A DNA stretch of 64,000 nucleotides, from the NCBI RefSeq assembly GCF_050122995.1, contig NZ_JBNLIA010000005.1, positions 124,001-188,000 of the forward strand. The letters are read 5' to 3'. Shown here one piece after another: positions 16,079 to 23,732 of the stretch. The DNA comes from Haloparvum alkalitolerans. Lineage in GTDB: Archaea; Halobacteriota; Halobacteria; Halobacteriales; Haloferacaceae. The position numbers and the translations under genes are program-made. The notes under the pieces were generated by a model. It saw only the letters and a program-made list of their open reading frames with translations, had not been told where the DNA came from and did no database searches. Positions within the stretch are counted from its first letter, which is position 1. Each line of letters opens with the position of its first letter.

Positions 16079-17109
16079 CGCACCTCGCGAACGGCCCGTT
16101 CGACGTCCTCGACCCCGGGGATCACCTCGTCCTCGAGCGGGCGCGCGTAAGGGATCGGCACGTCCGGAACCGCCACGCGCTCGACCGCGTCGAGGGCGTC
16201 GAGGTCCGCGTCGGCGACGCTCGCGACGATCTCGCCGGTGAGACCGAACGAGCGGTAGTCCTCGTCGACGACGACCAATTTCCCGGTCTTGCGGACCGAC
16301 TCCACGACGGTGTCGACGTCCAGCGGGACGAGCGTCCGGAGGTCGATCACCTCGGCGTCGATCCCGTCCGCGGCGAGGGACTCGGCCGCCTCCAGGGCCC
16401 GGTGGACGTGCAGCCCGAGCGTGACGACGGTGACGTCCGCGCCCTCGCGTTTCACGTCCGCCTTCCCGAACGGGATGGTGTAGTCCGTCTCCGGGACCGG
16501 CGTCTTCGGCCCGTCGGGCGCCGGCATCCAGCCGATCCCCATCAGGCGCTTGTGGAACAGGTAGACGACCGGGTCGTCGTCGCGGATCGCGTTGTGCAGC
16601 AGCCCCTTCGCGTCGTAGGCGGTCGAGGGGACCACGACCTTCATCCCGGGCAGGTGCGCAAACGTGCCGTACAGCGTCTGTGAGTGTTGCGCGGCGTCGT
16701 TGTACGTCCCGCCGACCGCGGCCGTTAACACCAAGGGGACGTTGACGCTGCCGCCGCTCATGTACGTGTTCTTCGCGAGCTGGTTGTAGATCTGGTCCAT
16801 CGCGACGCCGAAGAAGTCGACGAACATCAGCTCCGCGATGGGGCGCATCCCGGCCTGTGCCGCCCCGACCGCGGCGCCGAGGTACGCCGTCTCGCTGATC
16901 GGCACGTCCATCACGCGGTCGCGGCCGAACTCCTCCAGTAACCCCTGCGTGCTGTCGAAGATGCCGCCGTAGTCGGCGACGTCCTCGCCCATGTAGAACA
17001 CCTCGTCGTCGGTCTCCATCTCGTGGGCGATCGCCTCCACCATCGCGCGGCTCATCGTCAGCTCGCGGTCGATGACCTCTCGGGAGCCCGGCTCGGCGGC
17101 GTCACTCAT
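16075..17109 (-). CDS. 2-oxoacid dehydrogenase E1 component, beta subunit
   Basis: A 344-residue thiamin-diphosphate enzyme subunit. It contains the expected MSRAMVEAIAHEMETDDEVFYMGEDVADYGGIFDSTQGL, of which VFYMGEDVADYGGIF (about residues 37-51) includes the Glu that activates ThDP. Other family motifs are DVPISETAYLGAAVGAAQAG, MFVDFFGVAMDQIYNQ and, at the C-terminus, VVVDEDYRSFGLTGEI. It resembles the pyruvate/acetoin/branched-chain E1 beta group. It overlaps the E1 alpha gene by 8 nt. The substrate is not assignable; no full-length E2 or E3 gene lies in the window. Confidence 0.92.
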   Translation of the reverse strand: MSDAAEPGSREVIDRELTMSRAMVEAIAHEMETDDEVFYMGEDVADYGGIFDSTQGLLEEFGRDRVMDVPISETAYLGAAVGAAQAGMRPIAELMFVDFFGVAMDQIYNQLAKNTYMSGGSVNVPLVLTAAVGGTYNDAAQHSQTLYGTFAHLPGMKVVVPSTAYDAKGLLHNAIRDDDPVVYLFHKRLMGIGWMPAPDGPKTPVPETDYTIPFGKADVKREGADVTVVTLGLHVHRALEAAESLAADGIDAEVIDLRTLVPLDVDTVVESVRKTGKLVVVDEDYRSFGLTGEIVASVADADLDALDAVERVAVPDVPIPYARPLEDEVIPGVEDVERAVREVR

Positions 17110-18148
17110 CGCCGCTCACCTCCGCCAGCTCGAAGTCGGGCTCGCTGTCGGTCACGCCCGACGCCGGGTTCACGAAGACGTCGTCGTGGGCGGCTTCGGG
17201 GTCCGGATGCGGCTGTTCCTTCGCCCACGAGATGGCCTCCTCGACGCGCGCCTCGGCGTGCTCGCGGACCTCGTCCAACTCCGCGTCGTCGACGCCGCGG
17301 TCGCGCAGCTCCCGTTCGAGACGTTCGATCGAGTCGCGCGCGAGCGCGGCCTCCTCGTCCGCGTCGGAGCGGTACGTCTGCGGGTCGCCCATGAAGTGGC
17401 CCATGCGGCGGTGCACCTGCACCTCCAACAGCGTCGGGCCGTTTCTGTCGCGGGCGCGACCGACCGCCTCGCCGGCCGCCTCGTACACCGCGACCGCGTC
17501 GTCGACGTCCACGCGGACGCCGGGCATGTCGAAGCCGTCCGCGCGCTTCGAGCCGTCCTCGACGTCCGTGACGCGCTCCTTCGGCATGCTTATCGCCCAG
17601 TCGTTGTCCTCGACCACGAATACGACCGGGAGGTCGTGGACGCTGGCGAAGTTCAGCGACTCCAAGAACCCGCCCTGGTCGATGGCCCCCTCGCCGAGGA
17701 ACGCGACCGCGACCGCGTCCTCGTTGCGCTTCTTCGCCGCCAGCGCCGCGCCGGCCGCGGGCGGACACCCCTGCGCGATGATGCCGCTGCACGCGAAGTT
17801 CACGTCGGGGTCGAACAGGTGCATGTGGCCGCCCTTCCCCTTTCCGAGTCCCGTCTCCCGACCGAATATCTCCGCCGTCATGCGCTTCAGGTCCACTCCC
17901 TTCGCGATGGCGACGTGGTGCGGGCGGTGCGGCGCCGTGACGGTGTCGGACGGTCGCAGGTGGTGACAGACCCCGACCGCGGCCGCCTCCTGTCCGGCCG
18001 CGAGGTGAAGCTCCCCGGGGATCGGCCCGGCCGAGATGTCGAACGCGGGCTGTTTGCCCTCCAGGTACTCCTCCTGGAGCCGCTCCTCGTACCGGCGGGC
18101 GGTCACCATGTCGGCGTACATCGCCCGCAATTTGTGTATTGCTACCAT
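17102..18148 (-). CDS. 2-oxoacid dehydrogenase E1 component, alpha subunit
   Basis: A 348-residue ThDP-binding subunit. LHLAAGQEAAAVGVCHHLRPSD (about residues 46-68) is the N-terminal E1 alpha signature. GKGGHMHLFDPDVNF (about residues 104-118) and the ThDP motif VAVAFLGEGAIDQGGFLESLNFASVHDLPVVFVVEDNDWAIS (GDG-type GEGA...N, about residues 145-190) are also present. The phosphorylatable loop region GHFMGDPQTYRSDAD is present. First gene of the three-gene operon, with a strong TATA box at 18165-18179 placing the transcript start next to the ATG. Confidence 0.92.
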   Translation of the reverse strand: MVAIHKLRAMYADMVTARRYEERLQEEYLEGKQPAFDISAGPIPGELHLAAGQEAAAVGVCHHLRPSDTVTAPHRPHHVAIAKGVDLKRMTAEIFGRETGLGKGKGGHMHLFDPDVNFACSGIIAQGCPPAAGAALAAKKRNEDAVAVAFLGEGAIDQGGFLESLNFASVHDLPVVFVVEDNDWAISMPKERVTDVEDGSKRADGFDMPGVRVDVDDAVAVYEAAGEAVGRARDRNGPTLLEVQVHRRMGHFMGDPQTYRSDADEEAALARDSIERLERELRDRGVDDAELDEVREHAEARVEEAISWAKEQPHPDPEAAHDDVFVNPASGVTDSEPDFELAEVSGDE

Positions 18149-18164
18149 AGCGCGTAGATAGTCG

Positions 18165-18180
18165 TTTATAATTATATAAG
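18165..18180 (-). promoter_or_regulatory. probable promoter of the E1 alpha-E1 beta-lipoyl operon
   Basis: The AT-rich TTTATAATTATATAA (about 18165-18179) includes a perfect 10-bp palindrome TATAATTATA. It ends 17 nt and is centred about 24 nt upstream of the ATG at 18148 on the minus strand. In haloarchaea a TATA box at this distance gives a leaderless transcript. It is the only AT-rich patch in the divergent gap between this operon and the hydrolase gene at 18256. Confidence 0.6.
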
Positions 18181-18255
18181 TTCGTTTGGGTGATCCGCGG
18201 CCGGGTTCACATGTGAATCTCCGGATTGATGCGGGAGCGGGTCCTTCTCACACGC

Positions 18256-19071
18256 ATGCCGAGCACGGACTCCGACGGCGTGCGGATCGACTACGCCGTC
18301 GACGGACCGCCGGACGCGCCCGCCGTCCTCCTGTTGGAGGGACTGGGGTACGGTCGGTGGATGTGGGACTGGCTGACCGGCGACCTGACGCCCGACTTTC
18401 GGGTTATCAGACCGGACAACAGGGGAACCGGCGACTCGGAGGCGCCGGCGGGGCCGTACACGATCGGGGAGATGGCCGCCGACGCCGCAGCGGTGCTGGA
18501 CGACTGCGGGTTCGACCGGGGGGACCGGGTCCACGTCGTCGGCGCCTCGATGGGCGGGATGATCGCCCAACGGCTGGCGCGCGACGACGAGCGCGTGGCG
18601 ACGCTGACGCTTCTGTGTACCACGCCGGGCGGCGAGGAGGCCGTTCCGACGCCCGAGGACGTGCTGGACCACATCTTCTCGGTCCCCGAGGGCGCCGACG
18701 AGCGCGAGACGATCAGACACCGCATGAAGCCGGCCGTCTCCGACGACTTCTACGACCGCGAACCCGGCCTCGTCGCGGACATCGTCGACGCCCGACTCGC
18801 GGGCGACGCGGGTCCGGAGGGGCGCGAGGCGCAGGCCGCCGCCGTCGGCGCGTTCGACGCCTCCGCGTGGGTCGGCGAGCTGACGCAGCCCGCGCTCGTG
18901 ATGCACGGCACCGCCGACCGCGTGCTCCCGTTCGAGAACGGCGAGTTGCTCGCCGAAGCCCTTCCGGACGCGACGTTCGAGACGGTCGAGGGCGGGCCGC
19001 ACCTGTTCTTCATCGAGGAGCGCGAGCGCGTGAACGACCGGGTCCGCGAGTTCCTGGAGGGGCATGTCTGA
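18256..19071 (+). CDS. alpha/beta-fold hydrolase
   Basis: A 271-residue hydrolase of the 3-oxoadipate enol-lactonase/epoxide hydrolase-like group. The oxyanion-hole segment LLLEGLGYGRWMWDW occurs at about residues 22-36. The nucleophile elbow is GASMGGM, Ser at about residue 98. The acid Asp is in VMHGTADRVLP (about residue 221) and the catalytic His in EGGPHLFFIEE (about residue 250). The usual HG-type oxyanion motif is replaced by EGLG. It is read away from the E1 operon and its last 8 nt overlap the AMP-ligase gene, so the two are co-transcribed. ATG 18256 is preferred over weaker starts 27-30 nt upstream. Confidence 0.87.
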   Translation: MPSTDSDGVRIDYAVDGPPDAPAVLLLEGLGYGRWMWDWLTGDLTPDFRVIRPDNRGTGDSEAPAGPYTIGEMAADAAAVLDDCGFDRGDRVHVVGASMGGMIAQRLARDDERVATLTLLCTTPGGEEAVPTPEDVLDHIFSVPEGADERETIRHRMKPAVSDDFYDREPGLVADIVDARLAGDAGPEGREAQAAAVGAFDASAWVGELTQPALVMHGTADRVLPFENGELLAEALPDATFETVEGGPHLFFIEERERVNDRVREFLEGHV

Positions 19072-20659
19072 GAACACGCCGCCCCCGTCGAGGGGGACCG
19101 ACGACCCGCGGCCGCACCCCCACGCCGCACGCGGGTACGACTGGGTCGGCGACCTCGCGGGGCGTCGCGCCGCCCTCTCGCCCGACCGCGTCGCGGTGAA
19201 GGACGCCGTGAGTGGCGAGACGCACACCTACGCCGACCTCGAGGAGCGCGCGAACCGCACCGCGCGGTACCTCCGCGAGCGCGGCGTCGGGAAGGGCGAC
19301 CGCGTCGCCGTCGTCTCCCGGAACCGGATCGAGCTGTTGGACCTCTTCTTCGCGACCGGCAAGATCGGCGCGGTGCTCGCGCCCCTCTCGCACCGGCTCG
19401 CGGAGCGGGAACTGGCCGCGGTGTTCGGCGACGTCGACCCGACGCTGTTGCTCGTGGAGACGCCGTTCGTCGGCGACGCCATCGACGCCATCGAGCGCGC
19501 GAACGCCGAGCCGGCGGTCCGGTCCATCCCGAGCGACGGCGACAACGAGTGGACGCCCTACACCGCCGAGTTGCCCGACGACGGCTCGCCGGTCGACCGT
19601 CCCCCGGTGGCGCTCGCCGACCCCCATCTCTTCTTGCACACCGGCGGCTCCACCGGCGTGCCGAAGGAGACGGTCATCAGCCACGGCGCGATCCAGTGGA
19701 ACTCCTTCAACACGATCACGGCGTGGGGGCTCCGCGAGGACGACGTGACCCCCCTCCTGTTCCCCATGTTCCACACCGGCGGCTGGAACGTGCTCACGGT
19801 GCCGTTCCTCCAGATGGGCGGGACGCTCCTGATCGCGCCCGAGGTCGACCCCGGGCGCGTGCTCCGGAACGTCGAGCGCGAGGGCGCGACGGTGCTCGTC
19901 GGCGTCCCCGCCGTGTTGCGGATGATGGCAAATCACGACGACTGGGCGGCGACGGACCTCTCGACGCTCCGGTTCGTCAAGAGCGGCGGCGGGCCGTGCC
20001 GGGAGGCGGTGATCGCCGAGTGGCGCGACCGCGGGATCGAGTTCTCGCAGGGGTACGGGCTCACCGAGTGCGGTCCGAACAACTTCGCGATGCCCGACGA
20101 CTTCCCGCCCGAGAAGACCGACAGCGTCGGCGTCCCCGCCCTCGGCGTCGACGCCCGCGTGGTCGACGACAGCGGCGAGCCGGTCGGCCTCGACGAGATC
20201 GGCGAGCTGGAACTGGCTGGCCCGGCCGCGGGCGACCGCTACTGGAACAACGACTCCGAGACGCGAGAGACGTTCGGCGACTGGGTGTCGACGGGGGACC
20301 TCGCGCGCGTGGACCCGGACGGCTACTACCACATCGAGGGGCGCAAGAAGAACATGTTCGTCTCCGGCGGCGAGAACGTCTACCCGCCGCAGGTCGAGGA
20401 CGCCATCGCCGACCACCCGAAGGTCGAGGAGGTGATCGTGATCGGCGTCCCGGACGAGAAGTGGGGCACCGTCGGCAAGGCGGTCGTGCAGGGCGACGAG
20501 TCGCTCACGCTCGGGGAGCTGGAGTCGCACCTCGCCTCCCGGGTCGCGCGCTACGCGGTCCCGAAGGCGCTCGCGTTCGTCGACGAGATGCCCACGAGCG
20601 GCCCCTCGAAGATCGACCGGTCCGCGATCGCCGACCGGTTCGGTGCGGACGGCGAGTAG
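19064..20659 (+). CDS. AMP-forming acyl-CoA synthetase
   Basis: A 531-residue ANL-superfamily ligase. It has the P-loop FLHTGGSTGVPKE (about residues 190-202), the adenylate motif QGYGLTECGPNNF, and STGDLARVDPDGYYHIEGRKKNMFVSGGENVYP, covering the hinge Asp and the A8 loop (about residues 407-440). It ends with PTSGPSKIDRSAIADRF, carrying the catalytic Lys in the A10 motif. It activates a carboxylic acid to its CoA thioester in the cytosol. Coupled to the upstream hydrolase by an 8-nt overlap, it may act on a lactone- or ester-derived acid; the neighbouring 2-oxoacid dehydrogenase genes also make acyl-CoA. Substrate unknown. Confidence 0.92.
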   Translation: MSENTPPPSRGTDDPRPHPHAARGYDWVGDLAGRRAALSPDRVAVKDAVSGETHTYADLEERANRTARYLRERGVGKGDRVAVVSRNRIELLDLFFATGKIGAVLAPLSHRLAERELAAVFGDVDPTLLLVETPFVGDAIDAIERANAEPAVRSIPSDGDNEWTPYTAELPDDGSPVDRPPVALADPHLFLHTGGSTGVPKETVISHGAIQWNSFNTITAWGLREDDVTPLLFPMFHTGGWNVLTVPFLQMGGTLLIAPEVDPGRVLRNVEREGATVLVGVPAVLRMMANHDDWAATDLSTLRFVKSGGGPCREAVIAEWRDRGIEFSQGYGLTECGPNNFAMPDDFPPEKTDSVGVPALGVDARVVDDSGEPVGLDEIGELELAGPAAGDRYWNNDSETRETFGDWVSTGDLARVDPDGYYHIEGRKKNMFVSGGENVYPPQVEDAIADHPKVEEVIVIGVPDEKWGTVGKAVVQGDESLTLGELESHLASRVARYAVPKALAFVDEMPTSGPSKIDRSAIADRFGADGE

Positions 20660-20683
20660 TCCCGCCCGAGGTATCCCGGCCCC

Positions 20684-21250
20684 TCACCGCTCGCCGGCCT
20701 CGACCGCCTCGCGGAGCGCCCGGACCTCCTCGCGGACCGCCCGCCAGTCGTCCAGCGATCCCGGGACTTCGCTGGCGCCGTCGCCCGCGCGCTCGCGAAC
20801 GATCCCGTACGGTTCCGTCGGCCCGCGCACGTCGTAGAGGCGCAGGTCGCGGCCGCCGGCGACCTCGATGTCGACGGTCCCGTACCCGAACAGCGAGCCG
20901 GTCACGCCCTGTCCGTACCCGACGTTCTGAACGCGCGCGTACTCGACGCGGCGCACCGACCGGCCCATGATTCCGGTCTTCACGAGTATCGCCCGGTCGG
21001 TCAGAACGAAGACGGTGGTGACGACCCGCAGGTAGTGGTAGACCGCCGGAGCGACCGCGGCCGGCGCGAGCGCCAGTACCCCGGGATGGATCGCGTACGC
21101 GGCCGCGACCACGGCCGCGAGCGCGACGAGGGTCACAGAAATGCCACCCAGCGCGCGGGTCCGACGGGGAGACGCCTCCCACAGCACCGCGGACTCGTCG
21201 AAGCGCCGCCAGTCGGACGCGCCGGAAGCCGCTTCGTCAGCGGCGGTCAT
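20684..21250 (-). CDS. PH-domain (bPH2/YdbS-like) membrane protein
   Basis: A 188-residue protein. Two membrane segments occur near residues 37-70 (GGISVTLVALAAVVAAAYA and ILALAPAAVAPAVYHYL). They are followed by a bacterial-type PH domain, TDRAILVKTGIMGRSVRRVEYARVQNVGYGQGVTGSLFGYGTVDIEVAG, with the YARVQNV...FGYGTV pattern (about residues 97-135). The C-terminus is a predicted coiled helix. Its start overlaps the stop of the paralogous gene at 21247 by 4 nt, so the two form an operon and probably a hetero-complex. Cellular role is unknown; homologues are often linked to membrane stress. Confidence 0.85.
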   Translation of the reverse strand: MTAADEAASGASDWRRFDESAVLWEASPRRTRALGGISVTLVALAAVVAAAYAIHPGVLALAPAAVAPAVYHYLRVVTTVFVLTDRAILVKTGIMGRSVRRVEYARVQNVGYGQGVTGSLFGYGTVDIEVAGGRDLRLYDVRGPTEPYGIVRERAGDGASEVPGSLDDWRAVREEVRALREAVEAGER

Positions 21251-21852
21251 CGGTCCGCGTCGTCCTCCACGGCGCGGCGAATGCCGCGCAGCTCCTCGAG
21301 GATGTCGGCGAGCACGTCCGCCTTTCCCTCGCCGCCGCGGTCGTCACCGTGCTCGACCTGCCGGTCGATGAGTTCTTGCACGTCCGCGGGCGCGGGCACG
21401 CTCCGAAACTGCATCTCCACGCCGGAACTCCCTGCTGTGCTCACTTCGACGTTGCCGTAGCCGAAGTAGGCGCCGACCGCGCTCTGGCTGTAGGAGATGT
21501 TCTGCACCTTGTCGAAGCCGATCTTCTGGACGTCTCGCGAGAGGATGCCGGCCTTGCGGTAGAGACCGGAACTCGTCACCACGTAGTTGGTGTTCGTGTA
21601 CGTCAGGTACGCGCCGGCGACGATGGGGATCCCGATCAGGACCAGCGAGAGCGGGAGGCCGACGACCAGCGCCGGAACGAGGCTGCTCCGGTGCGGCTGG
21701 CTCGCCCACAGTACCTCCTCGCCGCCTTCCAGCGTGAGCCAGTCGAGCGTCGGGTCACCGGCCGCGGCTGGCGAATCCGGTGAAGCGCCGACGGTTTCCG
21801 GTGATCCGGTTCCTGGAGAGCCGGTGTTCTCGGACGCGGGGTCTGGCGTCAT
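21247..21852 (-). CDS. PH-domain (bPH2/YdbS-like) membrane protein
   Basis: A 201-residue paralogue of the downstream gene. A Pro/Ser/Gly-rich N-terminus precedes LDWLTLEGGEEVLWASQPHRSSL, then two membrane helices (about residues 57-85), then a PH domain, VVTSSGLYRKAGILSRDVQKIGFDKVQNISYSQSAVGAYFGYGNVEVSTAG, with the FDKVQNIS...FGYGNVEV motif (about residues 107-140). It ends in an acidic helix ADVLADILEELRGIRRAV. It is the first gene of the pair. Direction and overlap suggest joint regulation; no function is established. Confidence 0.85.
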   Translation of the reverse strand: MTPDPASENTGSPGTGSPETVGASPDSPAAAGDPTLDWLTLEGGEEVLWASQPHRSSLVPALVVGLPLSLVLIGIPIVAGAYLTYTNTNYVVTSSGLYRKAGILSRDVQKIGFDKVQNISYSQSAVGAYFGYGNVEVSTAGSSGVEMQFRSVPAPADVQELIDRQVEHGDDRGGEGKADVLADILEELRGIRRAVEDDADR

Positions 21853-21957
21853 GGGTTCGCCGTCGCCGCCCCGGGACTAAATCCTGTCGCGGTGGCGGGT
21901 CGCGCATCGGCCGCCCCGTCACACAGACTTATCACGGAGTAACGATATCGATCTGCC

Positions 21958-22659
21958 ATGATCGACCTCACGATGGACATGGAGCAGTTCGACTGCCCGT
22001 TCATCGACACCAGCGCGGACCACGAGGTCACCTTCTCCACGATGCACTGGCAGCTCGACACGGCCGCCGAGCAGTTGGAGACCCGACTCATCGCGGAGGC
22101 GCCCGACCGCTGGGAGTTGGACGCGGGACTCACCGCGCTGCGCGAGCACCCGAACATGAGCGACTATCGGCTGTTCTCGAAGCAGGACGGCACCGCCGTG
22201 ATCCGGACGGTGATCGAGGAGACGAACGCGATGTCGACGATCACGGGCCACGACGGCTACATCACCGGGCCGTTCCACATCGAGGACGGGTCGGAGCTGT
22301 GGCAGGTCGGCTTCGACGACGAGGCGACCGCGGAAGAGGCGGTCGTCGACCTCGAGAAGGGCAACGAGTTCGACATCGAGCGCCGCTCGGAGCTGGAGCT
22401 GAACCAGCTGTTCGAGATCATGAACCACGCGGACGCCGCCTCGACCCTACTCGACGCCTGTCGCGACCTCTCGGAGGTCGAGGAGGAGACCATCACCACC
22501 GCCGCGGACGCGGGCTACTTCGAGTCGCCCCGCGAGGCCACGCTCTCGACGCTGGCCGACGAGTTCGACGTCTCGACCGCGGCCGTCTCCAAGAACATGC
22601 GCCGCGGCGAGAAGAAGTTGCTCCGGAGCGTCGTGCAGGCGCTCGAGGACCTAGACTGA
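21958..22659 (+). CDS. Bat/HTH-10 family transcriptional regulator
   Basis: A 233-residue haloarchaeal regulator. The N-terminal 150 residues form the bacterio-opsin-activator-type sensor module (DCPFIDTSADHEVTFSTMHW at the start). The C-terminal HTH-10 domain contains ETITTAADAGYFESPREATLSTLADEFDVSTAAVSKNMRRGEKKLL (about residues 177-225), where AGYFE.PR...LA...VS...V is the family fingerprint. It should bind DNA as an activator. It is divergent from the PH-domain pair. Target unknown. Confidence 0.88.
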   Translation: MIDLTMDMEQFDCPFIDTSADHEVTFSTMHWQLDTAAEQLETRLIAEAPDRWELDAGLTALREHPNMSDYRLFSKQDGTAVIRTVIEETNAMSTITGHDGYITGPFHIEDGSELWQVGFDDEATAEEAVVDLEKGNEFDIERRSELELNQLFEIMNHADAASTLLDACRDLSEVEEETITTAADAGYFESPREATLSTLADEFDVSTAAVSKNMRRGEKKLLRSVVQALEDLD

Positions 22660-22778
22660 CCGGCGCGGTCGGGGAGCCATGCTGTCGGCGCAGACGAACC
22701 ACGGGTTCTTCGACGGAGACCGAACGAGCGCCGCGCGTCCTCCCTGCCGCCACGCGCCCTCGCTGCCACCGCGTGTCC

Positions 22779-22919
22779 CTACTGACTGATCCGCGTCGCG
22801 CTCACGACGAAGACCTCTCCGCAATCGCAGTGGACCTGGAAATCGGTCTCGTATCGCGAGTGCATCTCCGCGACTCGCTCTCCACCACAGTCACACTCGA
22901 ACCGTACTGTCGCACCCAT
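22779..22919 (-). CDS. small CxC-CxC protein, possible zinc ribbon
   Basis: A 46-residue protein if started at ATG 22919; in-frame starts also exist at 22946 and 22961. It has two Cys-x-Cys knuckles, FECDCGG and VHCDCGE, about 20 residues apart, which could bind one zinc ion. It is otherwise polar and carries no signal peptide. The gene sits between HTH-10 and universal-stress genes with no shared operon. Small zinc-finger proteins of this size are abundant in haloarchaea; the sequence suggests a structural metal site but no function. Confidence 0.55.
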   Translation of the reverse strand: MGATVRFECDCGGERVAEMHSRYETDFQVHCDCGEVFVVSATRISQ

Positions 22920-23098
22920 ACTAGTTATTTGATTGTCACGTAACATAGTGCTTTCTATCATTACTCGTTTGATAGTTTCTTTATTTCCTCCGGATTGATA
23001 ATCGTGACAGTTCCCCTCGCGACGGGCCCCACCCGGGGGTGACGGCGTGTGACAAATTTTTGGATGTGTATTTATGCTCAGATCGCCATTATCCGCCG

Positions 23099-23614
23099 AT
23101 GACGCTCGTGGTTCCGTACGACGGTTCCGATCTCTCGAAAGCGGCGCTCGTGCGCGCGGCCCAGTTCGACACGCTCCTCGAGGAGGGCGTGATCGCGGTG
23201 ACCATCGTGCCGAGAGAGAACGCCGAGTACGCCCGGGACAGAGGATGGATCGAGGCGGGAGAGCCGTTCGACGCCGCGACCGTCAGCACGCGCCTCGAGC
23301 GAGCGGTCTCCGAACTGGCGCCCGGAGCGCGGCACGAGACGGTCTTCGTGGACAGGTCCGCGCAGATCGGAACCGTCGCGGTACGACTCAGAAAGTTCGC
23401 GATCGAGCACGACGCCAGCATCGTGTTCCTCGGGAGCGAGAACGCCGGCCGCATCGCCAGTTCGATCTCGGTCGGCCAGACCGTCGCCGCCGACCGCGGG
23501 TTCGACACGCTGATCGTCTCGCACGTCTCGCCGACCCACGTCGACAAGTTCCGGGAGACGGGCGTTTCACTCGACCCGGCCGACGACCGCCGTTCGGCCG
23601 AACGCGGCCGATAA
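23099..23614 (+). CDS. universal stress protein (UspA) family
   Basis: A 171-residue protein. MTLVVPYDGSDLSKAALVRAAQF is the first strand and helix of the Usp fold, with the VPYDGS motif (Asp8). The C-terminal region IVFLGSENAGRIASSISVGQTVAADRGFDTLIV resembles the ATP-binding G-2x-G-9x-G(S/T) segment but is degenerate, so nucleotide binding is uncertain. ATG 23099 lies about 25 nt after a TATA-like GTATTTATG (23068-23076), which supports this start over the upstream in-frame GTG. It probably has a stress-linked cytosolic role. Confidence 0.85.
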   Translation: MTLVVPYDGSDLSKAALVRAAQFDTLLEEGVIAVTIVPRENAEYARDRGWIEAGEPFDAATVSTRLERAVSELAPGARHETVFVDRSAQIGTVAVRLRKFAIEHDASIVFLGSENAGRIASSISVGQTVAADRGFDTLIVSHVSPTHVDKFRETGVSLDPADDRRSAERGR

Positions 23615-23732
23615 CCGATCGCAGCAGCGTTCCCGTGGACGATTCGTGCGGTAGGGGCCGCGAGGCGTCCGTCTTTCGAGGTTACCATATTAACCATGCA
23701 GGTTTTGCCGGTCCCTGACCCTCGTTAGTAGC

